64,000 nucleotides of DNA, taken from NCBI GenBank assembly GCA_947650285.1, contig CANTFL010001448.1, positions 1 to 64,000 of the forward strand, written 5' to 3'. This document shows positions 30,492 through 39,975 of this stretch, in pieces. Positions within the stretch are counted from its first letter, which is position 1. Each line of letters opens with the position of its first letter. The notes beneath the pieces are model-generated. The model was given only the letters and a program-made list of their open reading frames with translations. It did not search any database and was not told the DNA's origin. A program made the translations under genes and the position numbers. Origin of the DNA: Hyaloperonospora brassicae. Its lineage: Eukaryota > Oomycota > Peronosporomycetes > Peronosporales > Peronosporaceae.

Positions 30492-33400
30492 GCCTCCCGA
30501 CGTAAAACGTAGGATGCGTGCGCATCTTACGTGGCTATTCGAGTGTGTATGCATTGCCCTTGCGATGCAACACTCGAAATGGCCCAATGTACTTCGGCAG
30601 TAGTTTACTACTGCCGACACTAGTGACTGCGTGTCCAGGTAGGTTTACCGTAGACAGTAGTACTAGGTCATTAATATTAAATGAAAGAACATTTGCTCTT
30701 CCATTCTTGTCTGTGTTCCGTTTCTGGCGGTACACCGCATTTGCGATGGAGTCCTGAACGAAACGGACTATCGCCTCTCGAGTGAGCAGGAAGTTCTCTG
30801 CTGACTCTTTGTTTTGTCTTTCAGTGCGCTTCGTGCGCACTGCTAAGAGATTGTTCTCTTCTTCAGCGAGGTTGTCTTCTTCCTCGCTGGCATAATCGTT
30901 GACGATGCTGAATATACCAGCATCGTCATCATCATCCGAGTCAGTAATAGCGTCGCCGCTATTAATTGAGGTGATCTTATTCATCGATGTCGACTTGATC
31001 GACATCGGCATCATACGTGACGACGTTAGCGTCGACACGTGATGAGCAAAAGCCAAAACGGTTTTTGCTCGAGCGAGTCCCTCCCCCCTTATCCAAGAGT
31101 CACACTCTAGAAGGGCGGGAACACGTGGATGGAGTAAGCCATTCACGTAAAACGGTGCGTGCTGTGTAGAAGCATGCACCGAATTATTGATTGCGAATTC
31201 CACCATGGGTAGGAATTCGCTCCAACTCGGAAACGAGTGGACATATCCTCGAAGGATTTCTTCGGGGACACGGTTCGCACGATCCGTCTGACCTTCTGTT
31301 TCGGGATGGTCAGAAGTAGACATCTTCAATCGTGTTCCCAATGTGCGGAACACGGTTTGCCAAAATTCCGCCGTGAACCGAGGGTCACGGTCGGATTCAA
31401 GTTCACGGGGTAACCCGTGGAGTCTAAAGATCGTTTCAAGAAAGACACGAGCAAAACCTTGAGCCTTGATGGATTTAGGGACAGCAGCAAGATTCACCAT
31501 CTTGCTGAACCGATCAACAAACACAAGAATACCATTATTCTTGTGAGCGTCTTCGGGAAACCCAAAGACGAAGTCCATTGAAACGGACTGCCAGCACGCT
31601 GACGGGACCGGTAGAGGCTGTAATGGTGCGCGGGATGAAGGACTAGGCTTCACCCGTTGGCAAACCTCGCAAGCACGTATATACTTGCGTACAAACTGAT
31701 ACTGGCGGGGCCAGTAAAAGTCACGACTTACCGTGAGGTAAGTCTTTTCTCTACCACGATGGCCGCCTGTTGGGGCATCGTGACACTCATACATGATGCG
31801 TAAACGCAAATCATGATGAGCGGGTACGACGACACGAGGCGTGTCGTCGGCAACAGCTGTATAGTACAGAAATCCGTTGCGTGTTGTGTACCGATCCGAT
31901 GAGGATCGGTACAAAGCCGGTAAACCCTTCAATGATTTACTGGATGGATGCACCAGATGATCCATTAATTGCAGAAGATCCTTATCTTCCGCGTATGCCT
32001 TTTGTACGTCGTTAAGTAAACTTGACGACGGAACACTGGCTGTCGGTGTCGCAACAGTGGGCTTATCCTCACTGTTGGATTGTGCGACCGGCTCGAAATC
32101 GGGCCGGCGCGAAAGCGCATCAGCGACGACATTGAGTCGTCCTGGTTTATACTCCACGGAGAAGTTGTACTCCGCGAAGAAAGACAACCACCTCGACATT
32201 CTCTGCGAGAGGTGTGGGCTGTTTACGGCCGTGTGGAGTGACGCATGGTCCGTATAGACAACAAACGGTCTATCTCCGAGGAGATAGACGAGAAAAATAG
32301 CCAGTGCGTACTTCATGACAAGGAGTTCCTTGTCATGCACTGGGCAATTGCGCTCAGCTGCCTGCAGCTGACGCGACTGATATTAGATGACGCGCTCTGC
32401 GCCATCTGCATCAAATTGCATTAACGCACAGCCGATCGCAAAATCGCTGGCGTCACAGACCACATGAAATGGTGTGTCCTGATCTGCAATCGCCAAGATC
32501 GGCGACTGCATCAAGCTCCGCTTAATACCTTCAAAGGAACGCTGGCACTCAGCGTTCCATGACCACTTGACATTTTTCTTGAGTAAACAAGAAAGATGTA
32601 CCGTCATTTCGGCGTAGTAGCGCGAGTACTTGAGCAAGTACGCCGCTAGTCCAAAGAACTTCCTTAGTCTCTTGACATCGACTGGCACTGGCCAGTCGGT
32701 GATCGCCTTGATCTTCTCGGGATCGGGGCGTACGCTGTGTTTACCCACGATGCACCCAAGAAGTGGTATTTCGCTAGTTGCTACTGTACACTTCTTGAGG
32801 TTGGCGTACAACTTATGCTTGCGCATAAGTTGAAGGACTTGACGAACGTGAGTTCTATGGACTTCGACGTCTGTCTTACCGTCCATATCCCGGCTATGGA
32901 CGAACACATCGTCGAAGTAACTCGGTGCGAAGTCTCGCACCGGTCTCAACAGATTTGTAACACATCTTTTGAAAGCAGCAGGGGCATTTCTCAGCCCCTA
33001 TGGCATCACCAGCCACTCCCACAACGTACCGCTTGGGGTGCTCACTGCTGTGTACGGGATGTCCCGTTCACGCATGAGGATCTGATAGAATCCATCCATC
33101 ATATCCATGGACGAAAAGATGGTACTCTTTAACATACCATCTATGATGACGTCCTTTCTCGGTATCGGCGTCTGAGCCGGTACCGTTGCAGCATTCAACT
33201 TGTTGAACGCGTGCACTATCCGCCATCCTCCTGTGGCCTTTCGCGCACAGAAGGTCGGAGAGCTGTGAGGGGATGTTGATTGCCTCACATGGCCCGCTGC
33301 TAAGCGATCGGCAAAGAAATTGTCGATCGCTAGTACTTGTTCACGAGGCAGTGGCCACTGCTTCATGACACAATACTTCGAGCCCGGTCTGAGCTCGATC

Positions 33401-34707
33401 TCGTGTAGATTGCCTTTGTCCTTAGGCAACTCTCACGGTACGGATTCAGGGAACACATCCCTGAATTCGATCAAATCCTTATACAAAGGATTTTCCTGAA
33501 GTGACTCCCCGGATTGAGACGCGTATCGCTCAATCCGATTCTTCTCATCGAGGACACTTTCGTCCATCGATGAGCTGCTGAGAACCCGTTCGTTCTCAGC
33601 AAATACTGTTGCCGACCGAATATCGGCCACATACTCATCCTCTGTGACGAGTATGCAGATCTGCTTGACTTTACCACTACGCAGATCACGCAAGAACCGT
33701 TTCGGTTCTAGCGTTGGCAACTGAGTTATCTCCGAAGTTAACTTCGGAGGCACAATCATATCAAGCGTATAAGCGCCTACGCTTTATCCGTCATTAACCA
33801 AGACGTTCGACGTCTCGGTTACTTCCTGGGAACTTCTTTCCACAGGTTGCTGAGGTCCTGATCCCTCAGCAAGTGACTCTTGAGGAATTCCTTCCTCAAG
33901 TACGTGGGAACTTATTCCCTCGACGTCTTCTGACTGTGGCTGTGCAACCACATTCAGATACCGATCCTCTACGGTCGACTCTCCAGTCGACCTAGGATGT
34001 CCATGTTGCCCTTTGGGGGCAACAGGTTTCTTCTGTCTAAGATGCTGCCCGCTAGGCATGCATCCATGTCCCGGTCCACCCGACTTATTCGAGTGGTGGA
34101 CCTTCGGCGCAGCCTGTGCTTCTATACAGCCGCCGGAAGTTTGCTCCACAGTGTAGTGATCAACTACACTGTGATCTTGTGCAGTCGTGCTAACGACCGA
34201 ACCGCAAGTGAGGCCATCGCACTCACTCGCAAAACTTCCACACGCTTGTGGACGCTCCAAGATGTTCATCAGATGGCCATCTGATGAACAAGCGGCAGGC
34301 ATCTTCACGGATCGATGCTGCCAGCTCACCCTTGGCTCGTACCTTCTGAGCCAAGGTAACCCTAAGATGACATCAAATTTGTCATCCAGATCCAGTACGA
34401 TGAAGCAATCATCGCACTGTTCGCCCTCTAACGTGTAGTGAATTCCTACTACACGTTTCTCAACGGTAATCGATGCGCCTGTTGCAAGGCGCACCGTCAT
34501 CCTCGTGAGGGGAATGTCGCGCTCAACGAACTTGAGCCTACGACCCTCTAGTGACTGGCGTCGAACAAATTTGTTCGACGCCCCACAGTCTACTGGGGCA
34601 CGAAGCGACAAATCATTTGTCGCTTCCAACTTCAAGGTGATGAGCGAAACGTCATCACCAGGTGCAGAGACACACAATGATTGTGTATCTGGAGCAACTT
34701 TCGTCAA
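29863..34707 (-). pseudogene. pol: Gypsy pol: protease, RT, RNase H, integrase, chromodomain
   Basis: The whole region is one reading frame (~1613 codons) with in-frame stops at 33784, 33433, 32998, 32383, 30535 and 29938 and no frameshift. In order: aspartic protease with VDCGASNKFVR (~34590) and VILGLPWLRRYEP; RT with WPLPREQ, SSMDMMDGFYQILM and YFDDVFVHS (~32905); RNase H with YTDHASL and DALSRRPDF; integrase with the HHCC finger (HRGREKTYLT...CEVCQRVKP) and a D-D-E set (SMDFVFGFP, ESDRDPRF, PEEILRGY). The C-terminal part has [13 protein letters not shown] and, at ~29945-30050, a chromodomain ([27 protein letters not shown]). Two of the stops sit where the family has Gln (CAG to TAG). Confidence 0.93.
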
Positions 34708-34757
34708 CAGATTTGAAAATTCTCTTGAGGTTGCTGGATCAGTAGGGCGCTCCGCCC

Positions 34758-35911
34758 CTACTGACCCCGTCCATCTTTTGATGGTCCGTCTCGCTGTTGC
34801 GGCTTCGCAACAGCGCTGAACCCACGCCCATTGCCCTTCTTGGCGAATGGTCGTCCATTTCGCTCAGTACTGTTTGGTACTGGGCGTGGAGCACTACACT
34901 CATATGCGTAGTGCCCTAACTTCTGACAGCGATTGCACCTCTGCAATCGCTTGTTGTTTGAAGAGCGAGGTCTCTCGTTCTCAACATAGCAGAGGTCCAT
35001 TGGTTCTGGACCTCCGATCTCTTGTCGTCTCGGTGGACGGTAAGAGTTTGAGCTAGCATGAGCCTGTCTCATGCTAAAGTCTTCCTGTTCCGCGGCTGAT
35101 ATCGCTTCTTCAAGCGTATTCAGCTCAAGGCGGAACAGGTGGCTCCTGACGGGCCCTTCTGCGAGCCCTTGCATGAACACCGTAATCAACGTGTGTTCAT
35201 GAACTGGGTTGGCAGTTATACTACTCGCTAGGAGTCGTATATGTTGTGCGTAAGCGCGCACATCACGCTTACCCTGTTTGAGATCAGGAGCTCAGAACGA
35301 GCCCTGAACTCAGCTCGTGGCGGCTCAAACGTTTGACTGAGCCGAGACTTGAAGTCATCTAGCGACCTAAACACATGCGGGTCGCTACTCTCGAGTCCCA
35401 GGGACCAAGTTTTGGCACGCCCTGCCAAGTGGGTCTGATCAAATGTGAGTTTCATTTGCTCATCTTCGACGCGACGAGCCCTTAAGGCTCTGTCGAGTTC
35501 GACAAACCATAGTAACAGGGAGTTCTCCGGGACTCCACTGTACTTGGAGATGTCAACCTTCATGACCTCGGGACGACGCGCATGCGCCGTTCCGCCCACA
35601 GCAGCATGGAATTGCTGCTGTCTCAACAGCTCTGTCTGTTGAGAACCGAGTTCTCTCAACTGCTCGGCCTGTTGAGAGCCTTGCTGGTGAAGCAAGGCTA
35701 CTTTCTCCCTTTCGGCGACAAGTTCATTTTGGATGAACTTGGCTATAGCGGCATGTTGTTGGTCTCTGTCTAGAGACTCCAACATGGCGCTAATGGCGAA
35801 CTCGCCTACGGTAGAACTCACTCGTTCTACCGCACTCCATTCGATGTCACTCAAATTGGTAAACCCTTCACGCGTGGCGTGAAAGGTCTCTTCATCATCC
35901 AACATGTTCAT
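34758..35911 (-). pseudogene. gag: Gypsy gag with one single-base deletion
   Basis: ATG at 35911 (MNMLDDEETFHATREGF). A coiled segment with Gln-rich heptads is followed by a retrotransposon gag domain (KYSGVPENSLLLWFVELDRA...GRAKTWSLGLE). At ~35285 one base is missing (CTCCTGATCTC), which shifts the frame. In the new frame the protein continues GKRDVRAYAQHIRLLAS and reaches a zinc knuckle CNRCQKLGHYAYEC (~34930), ending at 34758. Gag packages element RNA; this copy needs the frameshift corrected to do so. Pol opens in a third frame just downstream. Confidence 0.92.
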
Positions 35912-35945
35912 GTTGGATGTTGTGGTCCTTGGAAGGACTACAAAG

Positions 35946-35953
35946 TGCTACCA
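35946..35953 (-). other. Candidate primer-binding site of the gypsy element
   Basis: On the minus strand TGGTAGCA lies two bases inside the 5' LTR. It fits the 3' end of initiator tRNA-Met; the match is only 8 nt by eye. Confidence 0.55.
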
Positions 35954-35955
35954 GG

Positions 35956-36344
35956 TGTAACGGGGCACACCCTTGCGTGAATTTAACGCAAGGGTATCGT
36001 GCCCCGACAAGCGTACACGAGGCAAACGAGGAAGCGTAGATAAGGGAAAAGTAAAACTGTTGTATTAATATAATTAAGTCTAACCACTGTCTCTTTGTTT
36101 GACTTAACTTAATTATGCTAATATAACTGAATGTATGACGACGTCTACTCACCACTCATTGCGCGCGTCTTGCGGCGATTGGTGGGTTGATATCATCAAG
36201 ATATCAACCAATGAGCAGACTCTTTGGTCGACCCATCAATATCACCACTATTGGTGACATTGTTAAAAGAATATTCAACATAATTTTCTTTATTGTCATT
36301 ATCTCTCAAATGACAATTTCCATGTAACGGGCTGCCCCGTTACA
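35956..36344 (-). repeat. Gypsy 5' LTR (right)
   Basis: 389 bp, starting TGTAACGGGGCA and ending TGCCCCGTTACA, a perfect 12-bp terminal inverted repeat. It contains the same hairpin chain as the left copy, for example TTGATATC/GATATCAA at 36187-36207. Confidence 0.95.
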
Positions 36345-37651
36345 GCAACTTTGAATCCACTGCGTTGCGGACTTGCACTATTCACTCGACAAATGGAGCA
36401 CAACTCACTCGCTCTTGTTCTGCCCGAGAGATCCATCGTCGTTTTAGCAGGACATAATCATCCTGCAGCCCTACACGTTCATTGCTCGGCGGGCAATGAC
36501 TGAAGTCAGTCAGAAGAGGTTCGCTTGACGTGACTAAATGCCGTGCGCTTTGTAACCGCTTTTCTGCTTTTTTTGTCACTTTCTGTGAGTACTGCAGACC
36601 TCACAAGTTATACATTGTGCTCTTCTCTGCTGATGCTCTTCTTTGCTGACGCTCTTCTTCTTTTCTATTCCGACCCAGAGGTTATTCCAACGCACGCTGT
36701 GGCGATAATTTGCCGGTTCATTGCCATCTGGCAGCGTCGTGTAGACCTCAGACATCACTCACAAATAAACTGCCCAACAATGGCTTTGTCAGAAGCCATC
36801 TGCTGCCACAGACAGTCTTCGGCTGCAATGCATGGTAACATGTCCTTGACAATGACATGGAGAGGTGATGCAGGGTTGCCACAACCACGACGCTCTTCTC
36901 GAGCTTTCCCAAGTGCTATCGATCCAGCACCTCCCAAGCCGCCCTAGCACGACCTGCCGCAAGGATTATCGAGTGTGATATAAGTGGCAGATTGCCAATC
37001 AGCTACAACGGGTCAAACTCATGTTCACTCTCTTCGAAGCGTTCGGTCCTCTCCATTCGTCAGCTTTGACTGCAAATATTCATGTCAAACGAAGCAGCAC
37101 ATGTATCTATCCGCACATGCGGTTACTAAGCGCTACTTCCTACTGCCGTCCGATCATTATGAAGCACGTGGCGATGAGAGTGACCGAAGGCTCGAAAGTC
37201 TGCGTCAGCCCATTAACGCCACGACATACAGCACCAGCAAAAAGCACAACAAGGCCCCATTTCCAGAAGATAAAATGGGCTACGATTCTGAACACGCCGT
37301 GGTCGCTTCACCCGCAAGTGTGACGTGAAGTGGGTCGCATCCTTCAGGGGCACCACCCCATCCACCATCCCCCCCACAAACCCACAAACCCACAAACCTG
37401 CAAACCCGCAAACCCACCTCTCGTCGCCCCTTGTTCCAAAACACGGTGCAGTCCCCAACCGCCTCCTCGGCCAAGCTCTCGCCCCCCCCCCTCGCCCGCC
37501 CCGCCCCGCCTCGTCATCCCCCACGCCCCCACCCCTCGCTCTCTCACTCGACCGCTCAGTGGCCAATAATCGCGCCCCCGCCCCCGCCGCCTCTCAGTGG
37601 CCAATAAGAACCGCTTCCCCACCGCCACCCGTGCCGTCGTCGCCGTCCATC
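36345..37651. other. Spacer upstream of the G3BP-like gene
   Basis: No recognisable domain. The frame running into the G3BP gene is open from 37325, but its first in-frame ATG with homology is 37652. A C-rich, CCCACAAAC-repeat leader lies at 37370-37420, and two CAGTGGCCAATAA motifs (CCAAT-box-like) at 37557-37569 and 37594-37607 sit 50-100 bp upstream of the start. Confidence 0.55.
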
Positions 37652-39328
37652 ATGTCCGAGATGCCCGCGAGCTCCGCCGCCCCGGCGCCCCACGACGACG
37701 CGCCGCCGTCGCCGCGCACCGTCGGCAACACGTTCATGCGGCAGTACTACCACTTCCTGGCCAAGGACCCGCAGAGCCTCCACCGCTTCTACAAGACCGA
37801 GAGCCGCTGGTGCCACGGCGTGGGCTCGCACATGGAGGAGCCCATTGCCGGCCAGCGCGCGATCAACGACGCGATCTTGCAACGCGGCTACGCGGGCGCG
37901 CGCGTGGAGCTCGACGCGGGCTCGATCGACTGCCAGCAGTCGCTCCAGGGCGGCGTGTTCGTGCTGGTCACGGGCGTCATGACGCTGCGGGGCGCGGCGG
38001 CGCGGCCCAAGCCGTTCGTCCAGACGTTCTTCTTGGCCGTGCAGCCCAAGGGGTACTTTGTGCTGAACGACTGTCTGCGGTTCTTGGAGCTGCCGCGGGC
38101 AGAGGGCGAGTTGAAGGAGGAGCAGGTGCTGGACACGGGGAGAGGACGGGGCGAGCAGGAGGTCAAGGCACGCGAGTCGACGAAGAAGGTGGACGAGGCA
38201 GAGGGCAGTGCTGCTACTATTGGTGCTACTGCCGCTGCTGGTGCTGGTGCTGGTGCTGAGGTGTCGAAGACTGTGGAGACTGAGGTGGTGGAGGAGCTCG
38301 TGGCTGAAGGAGGAGTCGAGGGCGAGACGGTGACGTTGCTGGAGAAGACGACACAGGAGACGGCGAGTGGCGCTGTTACGACAGTGAACAAGGAAGTGGT
38401 GGTCGAGACCACGTCGGCCGCACCGGTGTCGTCGACGTCGTCGTCGTCGTCGGGTTCTGCTACTGGCAAGACGACGACCGTGACGACAACGACGACGACG
38501 ACCGTGACGTCAACGAAGGCGCCAGAGGGAGACGTGGCGCCTGCTGCTGTCAAGACGCTGTCGCCGGTCAAGGCGTGTGCGACTACGACACAGGAAGGGA
38601 AGGTAGCGACTGCTCCGGCGGATCCAGTGGTGCCAGCTCCCGCTGAGCCAGAGAAGCCCAAGACATGGGCAGCGCTCTTCTCGGCGTCGACGCCAGTTGC
38701 GACGGGGCCACCACCGGCTGCTGTGGTGCCACAAGCTGCGGCTCCAGTGAAGCCTGTGAGCACGAAGGACGTTGCTACCCCGTCGGCGTCCCCGGCTCCT
38801 ACTGCGGCACCTCCTTCGTCTGGTGGTCTAGCGCCCGAGAGGTCGCCGAAGAGCAAGCCGAGCAAGGACAAGGAACAGAAGCGGCTGTACAGTCTGTTCA
38901 TTCGCGACCTGCCACCTCAGATGCGTGACAGTGACCTCCGTGACCTGTTCAAGGGATACGGCTCGATCGCGGGTGTGAACGTTGTGGCTCAGCGCAACTT
39001 TGCATTTGTGGACTACTACGAGCAGGAGAGCATGCGTGCGGCTCTGGCCGAGACAAAAGAGTTCAAGGTGCTGGACAAAGTGCTGCAGGTGTCGGAGCGC
39101 GGCGACCGCAAAGATGCCCCGCGCAGTGGTTTCCGCGGCAACGACTCGCGCGGTCGCGGTCGTGGGCATGGCCCCAAGAGCGGCCGTGGTGGTGACCGTA
39201 AGGAGCGCAGCGGCGATGACGCTCCTCCTTTCAGCAAGGGCGAGCGACGTGAGGGCCCGCGACGTGAGAAGACGGGCAACCGCCGTGGTGGTAAGGTGGA
39301 TGCTACGTCGCACAATCGAGCGGAGTAG
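37652..39328 (+). CDS. G3BP: G3BP-like RNA-binding protein (NTF2 domain, RRM, RGG)
   Basis: Single exon, 558 aa. The ATG at 37652 (MSEMPASSAAP) is chosen because the NTF2-like domain starts just after it. NTF2 residues ~24-150: GNTFMRQYYHFLAKDPQSLH, FYKTESRWCHG, GQRAINDAI, FVQTFFLAVQPKGYFVLND. A low-complexity linker (~150-405) is rich in Glu, Thr and Ala, with a Thr-Val run. The RRM lies at ~409-480 (SLFIRDLPPQMRDSDLRDLF; RNFAFVDYYEQESM). An Arg/Gly-rich tail (~486-558) has RGRGRGHG and RGGDRKE. This architecture is that of G3BP, which nucleates stress granules and binds mRNA. It is convergent with CNOT10, 647 bp between stops. Confidence 0.93.
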   Translation: MSEMPASSAAPAPHDDAPPSPRTVGNTFMRQYYHFLAKDPQSLHRFYKTESRWCHGVGSHMEEPIAGQRAINDAILQRGYAGARVELDAGSIDCQQSLQGGVFVLVTGVMTLRGAAARPKPFVQTFFLAVQPKGYFVLNDCLRFLELPRAEGELKEEQVLDTGRGRGEQEVKARESTKKVDEAEGSAATIGATAAAGAGAGAEVSKTVETEVVEELVAEGGVEGETVTLLEKTTQETASGAVTTVNKEVVVETTSAAPVSSTSSSSSGSATGKTTTVTTTTTTTVTSTKAPEGDVAPAAVKTLSPVKACATTTQEGKVATAPADPVVPAPAEPEKPKTWAALFSASTPVATGPPPAAVVPQAAAPVKPVSTKDVATPSASPAPTAAPPSSGGLAPERSPKSKPSKDKEQKRLYSLFIRDLPPQMRDSDLRDLFKGYGSIAGVNVVAQRNFAFVDYYEQESMRAALAETKEFKVLDKVLQVSERGDRKDAPRSGFRGNDSRGRGRGHGPKSGRGGDRKERSGDDAPPFSKGERREGPRREKTGNRRGGKVDATSHNRAE

Positions 39329-39975
39329 ACGGCGGTATAATACGTGGGGCTGTCGACTTGATGGAGACTGGTGGTGAAGGCACGGATCACCAGAGCTCAG
39401 CTCAGACGCTGGTAGCATTTGGGTCGGCGGCAGTGGAGGAGATAGAAGGAGAGCGTGTCACACCAGCCACTTCCTGTAATGACCGGGTGTGCTTTCTCCT
39501 TCTCGTGCGTGGCGGCGGGCAATGCACAGGCGGAAACACACACACACAGAGATACAACAGAGCGGAGAACAGGAGTTGCGAAGGAGGAGGCGCAGTCGCG
39601 ACGCGACTCGTTCTCAGCTCGATAGGGTAGAGCAGCAAGCAGAGGGTTGAGTTGGCTAACAGAAATAACCCATCCAATGTCCGCTGAGTCACTGACTGCT
39701 GTGCTTTGGCATCGATGTCGACTTGCTGGACAACCTTCGGCATGTAGCACTGCAACACTGGTTGTACGTACAACACCTTTACAGACTTAGTCGCATCGAG
39801 TATCGATCCAATCCATGTTGTGTTAGCCTTCGTTTAGCTTGGACGTACTCGCACACCTGCCTGTCGGTTTTCGGACTACATGCCCTCTTTGCATGGCTAC
39901 CCGTGTACATTCGCACCAGATCCGTGGAGCGATCTCAGTGTCCGATCACGATACCGCGACAGCAGACCGCGCGAC
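39329..39975. other. Spacer between convergent 3' ends
   Basis: No gene recognised; 3' regions of G3BP (plus) and CNOT10 (minus). Confidence 0.6.

Larger units (their letters stand above)
28367..36344 (-). mobile_element. Ty3/gypsy LTR retrotransposon with chromodomain and an opposite-strand ORF
   Basis: The ~7.98-kb element has LTRs at 28367-28756 and 35956-36344, a PBS beside the right LTR and a polypurine tract beside the left one, so it is transcribed from right to left. Gag and a single-frame pol (protease, RT, RNase H, integrase, chromodomain) follow the gypsy order. Between pol and the 3' LTR an extra ORF runs the opposite way. LTR identity is roughly 93% by eye, and no matching 5-bp target duplication was found (CTGAT left, GCAAC right), so the insertion is old or its ends were rearranged. 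Perfect short inverted repeats occur along the whole element. Confidence 0.95.

Noticed and set aside
28362..36349. Target-site duplication of the gypsy element
   Set aside because: The 5-bp flanks CTGAT and GCAAC do not match, so none is claimed.
37888..38901. 337-residue minus-strand frame opposite the G3BP gene
   Set aside because: Low-complexity mirror of the Thr/Ala/Glu linker; the plus strand has clear NTF2 and RRM domains.
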